Assembly (NCBI GenBank): GCA_945870465.1
Contig: CAMBSS010000016.1
Location: 1-39,993 of the forward strand
DNA: 39,993 nucleotides
Source: Bordetella parapertussis
GTDB lineage: Bacteria > Pseudomonadota > Gammaproteobacteria > Burkholderiales > SG8-41
Direction: 5' to 3'
This document shows positions 9,440-17,749 of this stretch, one piece after another. The position numbers and the translations under genes are program-made. The notes beneath the pieces were generated by a model. The model saw only the letters and a program-made list of their open reading frames with translations, was not told the DNA's origin and ran no database searches. Position 1 is the first letter of the stretch. Each line of letters begins with the position of its first letter.

Positions 9440-10288
9440 ATGACCGGCATGCAACTCGTCATCATTACCGGACTTTCCGGCTCGGGCAAGAGCGTCGCTT
9501 TGAAAGCGCTGGAAGACGCCACCTACTACACTGCCGACAACCTTCCTGCCAAACTTTTGCCGGCGATGGTCGATTTTTTACGCGAGGCAGGTTATGCGCG
9601 GGTCGCCGTCAGCATCGACGCGCGCAGCGGCGATACCCTCAACCAGCTGCCGCAGCAGTTAAGCGAACTCAAGGCCCGCGGCATCGACGTGAGCATCCTG
9701 TTCCTCGAAGCCAAGACGGGGACGCTGCTGAAGCGTTTTTCGGAAACGCGCCGCCGCCACCCATTGAGCGCGGGCGAACTCACGGTCCCCGAGTGCGTTG
9801 CGCGCGAGCGCGAACTGCTGGCGGAAATCGGCGGCCTGTCGCACCACATCGACACCAGCGAACTGAATCCGAACGCGCTGCGCGCATGGATCAAGGAATT
9901 CGTCGACTTCGACCACGCCGGCATGACGCTGCTGTTCCAGTCGTTCGGCTACAAGCATGGCATTCCATTGGACGCCGATCTCGTATTCGACGTGCGCTGC
10001 CTGCCCAATCCGTTTTACGACCCCAGGCTGCGCCCGCTGACGGGCAAGGACCGTGCGGTAGTCGATTTCCTGGAAGCCGACGCCAACGTCAATCTCATGT
10101 ACAACGACATCCGCACCTTCGTCGCCAACTGGCTGCCCTGCTTTCTCGCCGACAACCGCAGTTACGTGACGGTTGCCATCGGCTGCACGGGCGGCGAGCA
10201 CCGCTCCGTGTATTTCGTCGAAACGCTGGCCCGCCATTTCCGCGAAAGCCGCCGCGTGCTGGTGCGCCACCGCGAACTCACATCATGA
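9440..10288 (+). CDS. rapZ: RNase adapter protein RapZ (YvcJ-like P-loop ATPase)
   Basis: P-loop nucleotide-binding protein that in enterobacteria controls GlmZ sRNA turnover and amino-sugar synthesis. The 282-aa protein has Walker A GLSGSGKS at residues 11-18, [13 protein letters not shown] shortly after, and the strongly conserved C-terminal region with [17 protein letters not shown]. Two near starts exist (ATG at 9440 and 9449); family members often begin at the second (MQLVIITG). The stop overlaps the next start by ATGA. Confidence 0.95.
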   Translation: MTGMQLVIITGLSGSGKSVALKALEDATYYTADNLPAKLLPAMVDFLREAGYARVAVSIDARSGDTLNQLPQQLSELKARGIDVSILFLEAKTGTLLKRFSETRRRHPLSAGELTVPECVARERELLAEIGGLSHHIDTSELNPNALRAWIKEFVDFDHAGMTLLFQSFGYKHGIPLDADLVFDVRCLPNPFYDPRLRPLTGKDRAVVDFLEADANVNLMYNDIRTFVANWLPCFLADNRSYVTVAIGCTGGEHRSVYFVETLARHFRESRRVLVRHRELTS

Positions 10289-10875
10289 CCGCCGCGGATC
10301 CGCAGACGTATATTTTTCCGCTCAACACGGTGCTGTTTCCGGGCGGCGTGCTGCCGCTCAAGACCTTCGAGCAGCGCTATATCGAGATGACCAAGGTCTG
10401 CATCAGCGAAGCGCGCCCGTTCGGCGTGTGCCTGATCAAGGAAGGCCGCGAAACCGGCACGCCGGCGGTGCCGCAGGACATCGGCTGTCTCGCGCGCATT
10501 GTGCGCTGGGACATGCCGCAGCTTGGCGTATTTCATCTGCAGGTCGAAGGCCTGCAGCGCTTTCGCATCTTGAGCTCCATGGTGGAAAAAAACGGGCTTA
10601 TTTCAGCCACCATCGAACCTCTGGATAACGACAGCGAAGTCGCACCGCAGGAAACCCTGTGCAGCGAGGTGTTGAAAGCCATCATCGAGAAGATCGGCGC
10701 CGACCACTTTCCGTCACCGCACCGTTTCGACGACGCGGCGTGGATCGGCTATCGCCTGAGCGAAGTGCTGCCGATCAGCCTGGATCTCAAGCAGCAAATG
10801 CTGCGCATGACCGACCCGCAGGCGCGCCTGTCGGAGTTGGGCAAGATACTCTCCGCGCAGGGCTTGCGGTCCTAG
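10285..10875 (+). CDS. Lon N-terminal (LON substrate-binding) domain protein
   Basis: A stand-alone LON substrate-binding domain protein of 196 aa without the ATPase or protease parts of Lon. It opens with [18 protein letters not shown] and FEQRY, the family hallmark, followed by [13 protein letters not shown] and [13 protein letters not shown]. The frame stays open far upstream inside rapZ, but the ATG at 10285 overlaps the rapZ stop by 4 bp and fits the family. Its function in bacteria is not settled. The stop codon TAG (10873-10875) is part of the CTAG end of a repeat element. Confidence 0.9.
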   Translation: MTAADPQTYIFPLNTVLFPGGVLPLKTFEQRYIEMTKVCISEARPFGVCLIKEGRETGTPAVPQDIGCLARIVRWDMPQLGVFHLQVEGLQRFRILSSMVEKNGLISATIEPLDNDSEVAPQETLCSEVLKAIIEKIGADHFPSPHRFDDAAWIGYRLSEVLPISLDLKQQMLRMTDPQARLSELGKILSAQGLRS

Positions 10876-11066
10876 AAGCAGTCTCAAAAAAACTTTGGAA
10901 CCGCCGATAAACTCTTTTTAATACCCCCTTGAGGGCTACGCAGATGAACGCAGATAAGCTCAGGGGATTTGACCTGGATTCGGGGAGAGGTCTGGATTTA
11001 TATCGGCGTCAATCGGCGTATATCGGCGGTTGCTTGTCGTTGTTGTATTTTTGAGGTGAGTTCTAG
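10872..11066. repeat. Hairpin element, family A copy 1 (CTAG-ended, 195 bp)
   Basis: The element runs from CTAG at 10872 to CTAG at 11063-11066. Its two ends are inverted (CTAGAAGCAGTCTCAAAAA and, on the other strand, CTAGAACTCACCTCAAAAA), with inner arms AACCGCCGAT / ATCGGCGGTT. It contains ATACCCCCTTGAGGG and the short-period motif GCAGATGAACGCAGATAA. The left TAG is the stop of the LON-domain gene and the right one (minus strand) the stop of the 5-formyl-THF cyclo-ligase gene. Closely related copies lie at 27424, 35575 and 37289. Confidence 0.88.
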
Positions 11067-11815
11067 TTCTTTTCGCCAGTTTCGCCGAAATAGCCGGGGA
11101 ATTCCGCTGCATAGCACGCGGGCGAAGTGTAGCCTGCCGCAGCCTCGGCCCGCCGGCGCGGCAGGCCGCGTTGCGCGCAAAGCTGCTGTACCAGCTCGCG
11201 ACATTTGCCGGCGCTCAGACGCGCCAGGCTCGCGTTTTTCGCCACGTAGATGCCCGCTTCCGTCACCACGAAATCCATTGGTACGTCGTGCGGCTGCGGG
11301 CGTATCGTCGGCAGGCCGGCGAATTCAAAGGCAACGCCTATGGCCAGCGGTTGCGGCGACGTCGCGTCCAGCGTGCGGTCGAAATAGCCGCCGCCATAGC
11401 CCAGCCGGTAACCCTGCGCGTCAAAGCCGTTCATCGGGACAATTGCGGCATCCGGCACCACCAGCGCGGTGCCATCGGGAATCGGGATGTCGTAAACGCC
11501 GGTCGTCATCGGCGCGCCCGGCCACCACGCGCGGAACTGCAGCGGCGTCGCCTTCGCGATCACCACCGGCAATGCAGCAGCCGCACCCGCTTCCCGAAAT
11601 CGCCTGATCGCAAAGCGCGCATCGAACTCGCCTTTGAACGGCCAGCAAAAACCGATGGTCATTCCGGCCAGCATTTCGAAACCGGCTTCGAGATGCGCGG
11701 TGATCGCGGCGTTCAATTGACGGCGGCGGATAGGCTCCAGCGCGACGCGCTGCGCAATCAGCTCAGCGCGCTTCGCTTTGCGCCAATCCCTGATTTCGGG
11801 CCATGCTTCATTCAT
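11063..11815 (-). CDS. 5-formyltetrahydrofolate cyclo-ligase (MTHFS / YgfA)
   Basis: ATP-dependent conversion of 5-formyl-THF to 5,10-methenyl-THF in folate metabolism. Family residues are seen in the N-terminal RKAKRAELIAQR, in FCWPFKGEFD and above all in GYRLGYGGGYFDRTL at about 135-149. The usual fold ends near DFVVTEAGIYVA (about residue 192). The protein is 250 aa, so there is an extra tail of more than 50 residues (LSAGKCRELVQQL..., ending GETGEKN) that I do not recognise. The stop TAG is supplied by repeat family A copy 1. Divergent from the thioredoxin-like gene. Confidence 0.92.
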   Translation of the reverse strand: MNEAWPEIRDWRKAKRAELIAQRVALEPIRRRQLNAAITAHLEAGFEMLAGMTIGFCWPFKGEFDARFAIRRFREAGAAAALPVVIAKATPLQFRAWWPGAPMTTGVYDIPIPDGTALVVPDAAIVPMNGFDAQGYRLGYGGGYFDRTLDATSPQPLAIGVAFEFAGLPTIRPQPHDVPMDFVVTEAGIYVAKNASLARLSAGKCRELVQQLCAQRGLPRRRAEAAAGYTSPACYAAEFPGYFGETGEKN

Positions 11816-11876
11816 ACCAATATTTTCCTCTGCACCGCTGGCCGCCGCTGCGCGCCAGTCTTATACTGATAGTCAA

Positions 11877-12902
11877 ATGATCGGCAAGTTCCAAGCTTAC
11901 ACCGCGCTGGGCGCATTGTGCATCGCCCTCATGTGCGCAGCGGGCGCGCATGCCGCCGACACGCCGCAGGAAACCGAAGCTCCTGCGTGGTTCAAAATCT
12001 CTTTCCTCGACCTGCGCGACGACATCAAGGAAGCAACGGCGGCCAAAAAGCGCGTGGTGATTTATTTCGGCCAGAACGGCTGCCCGTACTGCAAGCGGCT
12101 GATGGAGGTCAATTTCAAACAGCCGGACATCGTCGCCAAAACACGCCGGCATTTCGACGCCATCGAAATCAACATTTTCGGCAGCCGCGAAGTCACGTGG
12201 CTGGACGGCAAGCCGCGCAGCGAAAAAGAATTCGCCGCGCTGTTCAAGGTGCAGTTCACGCCGACGCTGCTGTTCCTCGACGAGAAAGGCGGCGGCGCGC
12301 TGAGAGTCAACGGCTACTACCCGCCGCCGCGCTTCATGGCGGCGCTCGACTACGCGGCGCAGCCGCGGGCGGGCGACGTCAGCTTTGCCGATTTTCAGAA
12401 AAAATACCTGCCCGAGGCCCGCGCCGCGATCCCGCGTGACGATTCACTTTTCCGCAAACCGCCCTATGTTTTTGACCGCCGCAAGCCGGCGGCGCACCCG
12501 CTCGCCGTTTTTTTCGAGCAGCCGGATTGTGCGGACTGCGACGAAATGCATGCGGCCGCGCTGAAGGCCGAAGAGACCCGCAAGCTGCTCGCGCGTTTCG
12601 ACGTTTACCGGCTCGACGTGAAAAGCGGCACCGCAGTCGTCGCACCCGACGGCGCGAGAACCACCGCGGAGCAGTGGGCGCGCGATCTCAAAGTGCTCTA
12701 CACGCCCGGCGTAATCCTGTTCGACGCCGCCGGCCGCGAAGTACTCAGGATCGAAGCTTATGTGCGGATGTTTCACCTGCAGTCCGCGCTCGACTACGTC
12801 GCCAGCGGCGCTTACCTGCAGGAGCCGAATTTCCAGCGCTACGTCCAGGCGCGCGCCGACGCCATGCGCGATCGCGGGCAGCGCGTCGACATCATGAAGT
12901 AG
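11877..12902 (+). CDS. Secreted double-thioredoxin-domain protein
   Basis: Predicted periplasmic thiol-redox protein of 341 aa. Residues 1-27 are a signal peptide ending AGAHAA-DTP. A first thioredoxin-like domain has GQNGCPYCKRLM with CxxC at 69-72 and a cis-Pro in QFTPTLLFLD. A second, more diverged one has EQPDCADCDEM with CxxC at 218-221 and a cis-Pro in LYTPGVILFD. This duplication resembles SoxW/thioredoxin-2-like families. The frame is open 33 codons upstream, but the ATG at 11877 precedes the signal peptide; TATACT lies 9 bp before it. Substrate unknown. Confidence 0.85.
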   Translation: MIGKFQAYTALGALCIALMCAAGAHAADTPQETEAPAWFKISFLDLRDDIKEATAAKKRVVIYFGQNGCPYCKRLMEVNFKQPDIVAKTRRHFDAIEINIFGSREVTWLDGKPRSEKEFAALFKVQFTPTLLFLDEKGGGALRVNGYYPPPRFMAALDYAAQPRAGDVSFADFQKKYLPEARAAIPRDDSLFRKPPYVFDRRKPAAHPLAVFFEQPDCADCDEMHAAALKAEETRKLLARFDVYRLDVKSGTAVVAPDGARTTAEQWARDLKVLYTPGVILFDAAGREVLRIEAYVRMFHLQSALDYVASGAYLQEPNFQRYVQARADAMRDRGQRVDIMK

Positions 12903-12994
12903 CATGTTTGGTGGTCGCGAAACAGCGCAACGCACTTGGAACTGATCAGTGCGTACGGTAAGCGCCAGCGAGGTCCACTCCGCCTCTCGATTAC

Positions 12995-14089
12995 TTACTT
13001 TTCCGCCGCGATAGCCGCGATGATGCGTTTGACCGGCGCCGGAATTGCCGCGCCCAACGCCTCTTCGAGCGGCAACCACATCACGCCGGGTGCCGCTGCA
13101 TGCGCCACCACATGACTGACCTTCAGCCGCTGCGGCACGATGTCGAGCTTGAAATGCGTAAACCCGTGAGCGACTGTCGGCATCACTTCATGCTGCGCAA
13201 CTGCGGCGCCGTAGCGTTGCGCGCACAACGCAATCATGTCGGTGCCCGCCGGGACTTCGGGCAGGCTCCACATACCGCCCCAAATGCCGGTCGGCGCACG
13301 TTTTTCGAGCAGCACCTGCCGCGCGTGCAGCAGGATCAGCATATCGGTGTGCCTTTGGGGCAGCGCCTTGCGCGGGCGTGGCGCAGGATATTTGCCAATC
13401 GCGCTTTGATTTAGCGCGACGCATTCGGGCGCCACCGGGCACACATCGCAGCGCGGCTTGCTGCGCGTGCACACCGTAGCGCCCAAATCCATCAGCCCTT
13501 GCGTATACGCCTCGATGTCGCGGGAAGGCAATTGCCGTTCCGTTTCGCGCCACAGCACCGCCGCCACCTGCGCATTTCCGGGAAAACCGGCAATGCCGAA
13601 GTGGCGCGCAAACAGCCTTTTCACATTGCCGTCGAGAATGGCATGGCGGGCGCCGTATGCGAATACGCAAATCGCGGCTGCCGTCGAACGGCCTACGCCC
13701 GGCAACGCGAGCAATGCGTCGAAATCAACCGGCATGCGCCCGCCGTGCCCGGCTACGGCCAGTTGCGCCGCGCGATGCAGGTTGCGCGCGCGCGAGTAAT
13801 AGCCGAGCCCGGCCCATAGCGTCAGCACTTCATCCTGCGTTGCCGCGGCGAGCGATCCGATATCGGGAAAGCGCTGGAGAAACCGCTGGTAATACGGGAT
13901 GACCGCAGCCACCTGCGTCTGCTGCAGCATGATTTCAGACAACCAGATGCGGTAGGCGTCGCGCGTTTTCTGCCACGGCAGGTCGTGCCGGCCGTGCTGC
14001 TTCTGCCAGCGCACGACTTTGGCGGCGAAACTCACCGCGCGTGGAGCCCCGCCGGTTGATGCGGCTTTGCGCGCCAACTTAGCGCCCAA
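12995..14089 (-). CDS. mutY: A/G-specific adenine DNA glycosylase
   Basis: Removes adenine mispaired with 8-oxoguanine. The 364-aa protein has the HhH-GPD fold with the catalytic Glu in WLSEIMLQQTQV (residue 52), the helix-hairpin-helix LPGVGRSTAAAI (129-140) and the catalytic Asp in LDGNVKR (153). The [4Fe-4S] cluster cysteines have the exact C-x6-C-x2-C-x5-C spacing at 207, 214, 217 and 223. A NUDIX-like C-terminal domain (about 245-360) contains GIWGGMWSLPE. Its start region overlaps the 3' end of the asmA-like gene by 11 bp, so the two are co-transcribed. Confidence 0.96.
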   Translation of the reverse strand: MGAKLARKAASTGGAPRAVSFAAKVVRWQKQHGRHDLPWQKTRDAYRIWLSEIMLQQTQVAAVIPYYQRFLQRFPDIGSLAAATQDEVLTLWAGLGYYSRARNLHRAAQLAVAGHGGRMPVDFDALLALPGVGRSTAAAICVFAYGARHAILDGNVKRLFARHFGIAGFPGNAQVAAVLWRETERQLPSRDIEAYTQGLMDLGATVCTRSKPRCDVCPVAPECVALNQSAIGKYPAPRPRKALPQRHTDMLILLHARQVLLEKRAPTGIWGGMWSLPEVPAGTDMIALCAQRYGAAVAQHEVMPTVAHGFTHFKLDIVPQRLKVSHVVAHAAAPGVMWLPLEEALGAAIPAPVKRIIAAIAAEK

Positions 14090-16319
14090 ACAGCCCCTTG
14101 AGCTTGTCCTGCACCTGCTCCTGCACCTTGGCCTTGATTTCTTCTTTCTTGGTTTCGACCACGGCCTTCGCCGCGCTCGCCGCGATGCCGCTGAAATCGA
14201 TTTTGTATTGCGGCGCCGTGAACGGCCCGGACAGTTTGACCGGCACGGTCAGGCCTTTCATGTCCACGAGTTCTTTGCCGCCCTGCCCGGCCGCCGTCGC
14301 CACCACCGTCGCCTTGACCAGGTAGTCGAGATTTTCGTTGCCGATGTCGATATCGCCTTCGCCGCCCAAGCGCAGCAGCGGCGATTTGCCGGAAAGATCG
14401 TTGTTGTGCGCAACACCGTTCTTGATGTTGAAAGTCGCCGACAGTTCGGAGAAGTCGGTCTTTTCGGTCTGACTGGCCGCCTGCGTCTTCTCGCCTTTCA
14501 GCGAACCCAGCTTGGCCTTGGCGTCGCGAATCGAACCCGCGATGTTGATGCCCTTGATCGCGCCATCAGCGAGCTTGATCGCCGCGTTGCCGTTCAGCGC
14601 TTTCTTGATTGCCGATACGGTATTGCCCTGCCCGCTCACGTCGAGCGCGACATTGCCCTTGCCTTCGAGCGCATCGAAATTGGCGGCGTCTTTCAATAGC
14701 GACCCAACGTTGATGCCGGTCAGGTTCTGCTTGACTGATATCACCGGCGTCGCCGCAGCCTGCACCGTCAGTGCGCCGGCCAGCGTGCCCTGATACAGAT
14801 TCGCCGCGATCGGGCTCACGTCGACGCGGCCGTTGGCGGCCTTGACGTCGACACGCACGTTCGCCGCCTTGACGTTGGCAATCTTGAGCGAGCCGATCTT
14901 GATGCTGCCGTTCGCGTTGAGTCCCTTCAACGCAGACAGGTCGAGCGGCTGTTCCGGCTGTTTCTGCTTCGGATCGGATTTCGGCAGGTAGCGGTCGGCA
15001 TCGAGCTGATCGATATTGATGTCGAACGTATAGAAAGGCGGCGCAAATTTACTGAGGCCCGCCTTGCCGCTGATATTGCTGTCGTCGAATTTGGTGGCGA
15101 ACGTCAGGCTCGCGGTCTGTTTTGCAAGATCGACTGCAGCGGAACCATTGATGGTGGCATCGATTGGATTCTTCGGCAGCTTGGGATTGTTGACGTTGAC
15201 GGTAGCCACCAGCTTGTCGAGCTCCAGTTTTTGCGCGTCTATGCTGCCGGCAAGCGGGCTCGACAGCTTGGCCTTGATGGTAGAGCCGTCCTGCGCCATC
15301 TCCACATTAAGCGTCATCGCCGCCGCCTTGAACGCCTGCGCGGTGCCATCCATGCCAGGAATGTCGAGCTTGACGACCGTCTTGCTCTTGCCGTCGTTCA
15401 GGGTCGCGTCGAGCGCGATCTTTTCGCCGCTCACTTTGTCCTTGGTGACATTGAGCTTGGGCGCATCGAATTTTACGTTGAGATCGCCGCCGCCCTCCGG
15501 CTTGCCGGTAGCTGCGACGGTCAGCTTGGAAATCAGGAATTCTTTCGTTGCCAGTTTTACGTCGACGTCGCCTTTGGCGCTGGCTACGAGATTGCTGATG
15601 CCGGCGGCCATGCCTTTCGCGCTGAAATCCAGCCCTTCGAGCGCGTAATGCTGCTGCTCCGTATCGACCGTGATGGTGGTCTTGAGCGCGGTTTCGAGGC
15701 TCAGCTTCGGTTTGTCGCTTTGCGCCGTAAACGAGAGATCGATTTTGGTCGGCACCCCGCTCGCAATGCGGCCGGTGCGGAGATTCAATTTGGACAGCGA
15801 GTACTTCGCGCCCGCCGTGTGGTCGACATAAGTAATGGTCGCATTCTCGAACGTCACGTGATCAATATCGACCTTGACCGGCGGCCCCTCGCTTTTCGGC
15901 GCCGCCGGCGCGGCCTTGTCGCCGCCCGTCAGATCGTCGATGCTGAGCTTGCCGTCCTTGCCGCGCACCAGGTTGGCGCGCAGATTTTTGATCTCGATGG
16001 TGCTGACCACCAGTTGTTTCGACAGCAGCGGCATCAGCTTCAGAGATACGCGAAAATCCTCGACCCCGGCGAACTCCTGCTCGCTGCCAAACTCCGACAG
16101 CGACGCTTTGCCGAGGACCGCGCCTATGCTCGGGAACAGCGACAGCTTGATGTCGCCATCCAGCTTGAGCGTGCGCTTGGTCTTTTCCTTCACCGCCTGC
16201 ACAATCTGCGCCTTGTACTGATTGGGATCGAAAGTCGCCGCGACATACGCGCCGGCCGCGATCAGCAAGATAACGATACCCGCCAGCGGTAGCACGACGA
16301 ATTTGAGGATTTTTTTCAT
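14079..16319 (-). CDS. AsmA family protein
   Basis: Large envelope protein of 746 aa with a single N-terminal membrane anchor (MKKILKFVVLPLAGIVILLI) and a long periplasmic part. The segment FDPNQYKAQIVQAVKEKTKR just after the anchor and DIKLSLFPSIGAVLGKA are typical of AsmA. The C-terminal AsmA-2-like region includes GINIAGSIRDAKAKLG. AsmA-like proteins are thought to help lipid transport between membranes. The frame is open 12 codons upstream, but the ATG at 16319 begins the anchor. It lies 43 bp downstream of tRNA-Gly on the same strand and overlaps mutY. Confidence 0.93.
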   Translation of the reverse strand: MKKILKFVVLPLAGIVILLIAAGAYVAATFDPNQYKAQIVQAVKEKTKRTLKLDGDIKLSLFPSIGAVLGKASLSEFGSEQEFAGVEDFRVSLKLMPLLSKQLVVSTIEIKNLRANLVRGKDGKLSIDDLTGGDKAAPAAPKSEGPPVKVDIDHVTFENATITYVDHTAGAKYSLSKLNLRTGRIASGVPTKIDLSFTAQSDKPKLSLETALKTTITVDTEQQHYALEGLDFSAKGMAAGISNLVASAKGDVDVKLATKEFLISKLTVAATGKPEGGGDLNVKFDAPKLNVTKDKVSGEKIALDATLNDGKSKTVVKLDIPGMDGTAQAFKAAAMTLNVEMAQDGSTIKAKLSSPLAGSIDAQKLELDKLVATVNVNNPKLPKNPIDATINGSAAVDLAKQTASLTFATKFDDSNISGKAGLSKFAPPFYTFDINIDQLDADRYLPKSDPKQKQPEQPLDLSALKGLNANGSIKIGSLKIANVKAANVRVDVKAANGRVDVSPIAANLYQGTLAGALTVQAAATPVISVKQNLTGINVGSLLKDAANFDALEGKGNVALDVSGQGNTVSAIKKALNGNAAIKLADGAIKGINIAGSIRDAKAKLGSLKGEKTQAASQTEKTDFSELSATFNIKNGVAHNNDLSGKSPLLRLGGEGDIDIGNENLDYLVKATVVATAAGQGGKELVDMKGLTVPVKLSGPFTAPQYKIDFSGIAASAAKAVVETKKEEIKAKVQEQVQDKLKGLFGR

Positions 16320-16362
16320 GGCGCAGCTCCCAATGTTGGTTAGCGCAGCCCGCAAACGCGGA

Positions 16363-16436
16363 TGGAGCGGGTGAAGGGAATCGAACCCTCGTATGCAGCT
16401 TGGGAAGCTGCCGTTCTACCATTGAACTACACCCGC
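16363..16436 (-). tRNA. tRNA-Gly (anticodon CCC)
   Basis: Read on the minus strand this is a complete 74-nt cloverleaf. The acceptor arms GCGGGTG / CACCCGC pair perfectly, the D arm is GTTC-AATGGTA-GAAC, the anticodon arm is GCAGC-TTCCCAA-GCTGC with anticodon CCC, and the T arm is GAGGG-TTCGATT-CCCTT. The discriminator is U and CCA is encoded. It lies just upstream of the asmA-like gene. A 37-bp partial copy occurs at 16756-16792 and a 64-bp identical stretch at 23172-23235. Confidence 0.97.
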
Positions 16437-16859
16437 GGCAGCCGGGATTTTACGCTATTACCGGATATCGCCTCAAACTGGCTCAGTAAAACAGTTATAG
16501 GGGTGGAGAGCGCTGACCTTTACTGAGCGCCCCGTCATGTGCGATGCCGGTCAGCTTGTCCCGGCCGCAATGTTCACAGAACGATGACCCTTTACGACGG
16601 CACAATCGCTGGGGGAACACGAATACGTGAAATGCTCATCCGCTTCTCTACCATCCCTGTGTATTCGTCAATCACAGCGGGAGGTTCAATCGATGGCAGG
16701 GCGAGCGGTCAGACCAACGGCTGGACGATGTGTGGCAGAGCCTCGAGCGCAGAAATTGGGAAGCTGCCGTTCTGCCATTGAACTACACCCGCAATGGGCA
16801 GGAATTTTACGGTGTTTCACTTCCCGCCGGTATCGCCCATCCGTCAATCATCGTCCGCG
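16437..16859. other. Intergenic region with tRNA remnant, no gene recognised
   Basis: No convincing gene was found in these 423 bp. The visible structures are a 10-bp inverted repeat, GCTCAGTAAA at 16481-16490 with TTTACTGAGC at 16519-16528, and the tRNA-Gly half-copy at 16756-16792. The sequence after that half-copy (GGAATTTTACGGTGTTTC) resembles the sequence after the pseudo-tRNA at 23238 and, more weakly, that after the intact tRNA. This suggests duplicated tRNA units broken up by insertion or deletion. Confidence 0.6.
16756..16792 (-). pseudogene. tRNA-Gly 5'-half remnant
   Basis: Thirty-seven bases match positions 16400-16436 of the intact tRNA-Gly with a single difference. They run from the anticodon loop to the 5' end of the tRNA. 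The 3' half is absent, so the copy cannot make a tRNA. A fragment starting inside the anticodon loop is what recombination by a tRNA-targeting integrase can leave behind, but decay of a duplicated tRNA gives the same picture. Confidence 0.85.
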
Positions 16860-17711
16860 TCAACGGCCAGCCTGTTCTGCCATGTCTGCGTAGAACGGCC
16901 GCGCCAGCCGCCAGAACTCCTGCGGCGCTTCCAGCAACATGAGCGTTCCGTAGTCGGGTGCGATCCGCAGCGTGGAGGCGGGTATCCGATCGTGCAAAGC
17001 ACTGCTCATCGCCGCGGTGGGGCCGAAATGACCGGCATCCAGCCCGGCGCCGACGATCAGCGTCGGCGTCCTGATCGATTGCAGGCGCGCGTCGGTCAGC
17101 CAGAAGCCGCGCAGCGCGCGGATCCACTGCAGCGCGCGCGCCGTGTCGAGCTGCATGAAGCGGTCGCCACGCAGCCGGGCGGCGACCATGCGCTCGACCG
17201 CATTGAAATTCTTCTCGACAAAGCCCGGGCTGAACCCCGCCATCAGCCAGTAATAGGCATAGAGCTCACGGCCGCCACTCTCCATCATGACGCGCATGAA
17301 CTCGACGCCTTTGTCGACCGCGCGCATATCGCCGAGCCGGTAGAACGGATTCAGCAGCGTGCAGGAGCGAACCCGCGCGGGAAAGTCGGCGGCGCAGCGC
17401 AGCGCGACGTGCGTGCCGCCTGTCCAGCCCAGCAGGTGAAAGTCTTCGTAGCCCAGGCCGGACGCGACCGCCGCGCAAGCGTCCGAGAGCGTTCCGAACG
17501 CCACGGCAGGGGCTTCGAGCGCGGCCGCCGACGGCATCTCGAGATCGAACTGCGCGACCGAGAAAAACTCGCACAGGTCATCCCATACCGTGTCCCAGGC
17601 GCCCATGTCGCGCGATGCCATCCTGACGAGCAGGATCAGCGGCTTGCCCGGCTGGCGGGTAATGCAGACCTCTGTGCCAGACACGCTTTCCGTGGTTCTG
17701 GGGAACGGCAT
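16860..17711 (-). CDS. Alpha/beta-hydrolase fold protein with altered catalytic residues
   Basis: A 283-aa protein with the pattern of an alpha/beta hydrolase: strand and cap region, nucleophile-elbow segment HLLGWTGGTHVAL (95-99), an acid-strand segment LIVGAGLDAGHF, and a C-terminal LEAPQEFW typical of the family. The nucleophile position holds Thr (GWTGG, residue 97) instead of Ser, and the C-terminal position normally occupied by His (PDYGT, residue 256) holds Thr. It may be non-hydrolytic or use other chemistry. The frame is open 27 codons upstream, overlapping the Bug gene, but MPFPRTTE at 17711 is more plausible. It lies downstream of the Bug receptor gene on the same strand. Confidence 0.78.
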   Translation of the reverse strand: MPFPRTTESVSGTEVCITRQPGKPLILLVRMASRDMGAWDTVWDDLCEFFSVAQFDLEMPSAAALEAPAVAFGTLSDACAAVASGLGYEDFHLLGWTGGTHVALRCAADFPARVRSCTLLNPFYRLGDMRAVDKGVEFMRVMMESGGRELYAYYWLMAGFSPGFVEKNFNAVERMVAARLRGDRFMQLDTARALQWIRALRGFWLTDARLQSIRTPTLIVGAGLDAGHFGPTAAMSSALHDRIPASTLRIAPDYGTLMLLEAPQEFWRLARPFYADMAEQAGR

Positions 17712-17749
17712 GTAAGCCTCCGTGGTTCCGATGCCCGGGGAGATTTCGG

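Noticed and set aside
9793..10284. Long upstream extension of the LON-domain reading frame
   Set aside because: It lies in another frame of rapZ, has Arg/Gln-rich shadow composition, and the ATG at 10285 overlapping the rapZ stop begins the recognised domain.
15231..16292. Long plus-strand ORF opposite the asmA-like gene
   Set aside because: The composition (many Arg, His, Asp, Gln) is typical of the antisense frame of a high-GC gene; the minus strand encodes a recognisable AsmA protein.
16481..16528. Inverted repeat as an insertion-sequence end
   Set aside because: Only one pair of 10-bp arms 28 bp apart, with no transposase and no matching copy elsewhere in the window.
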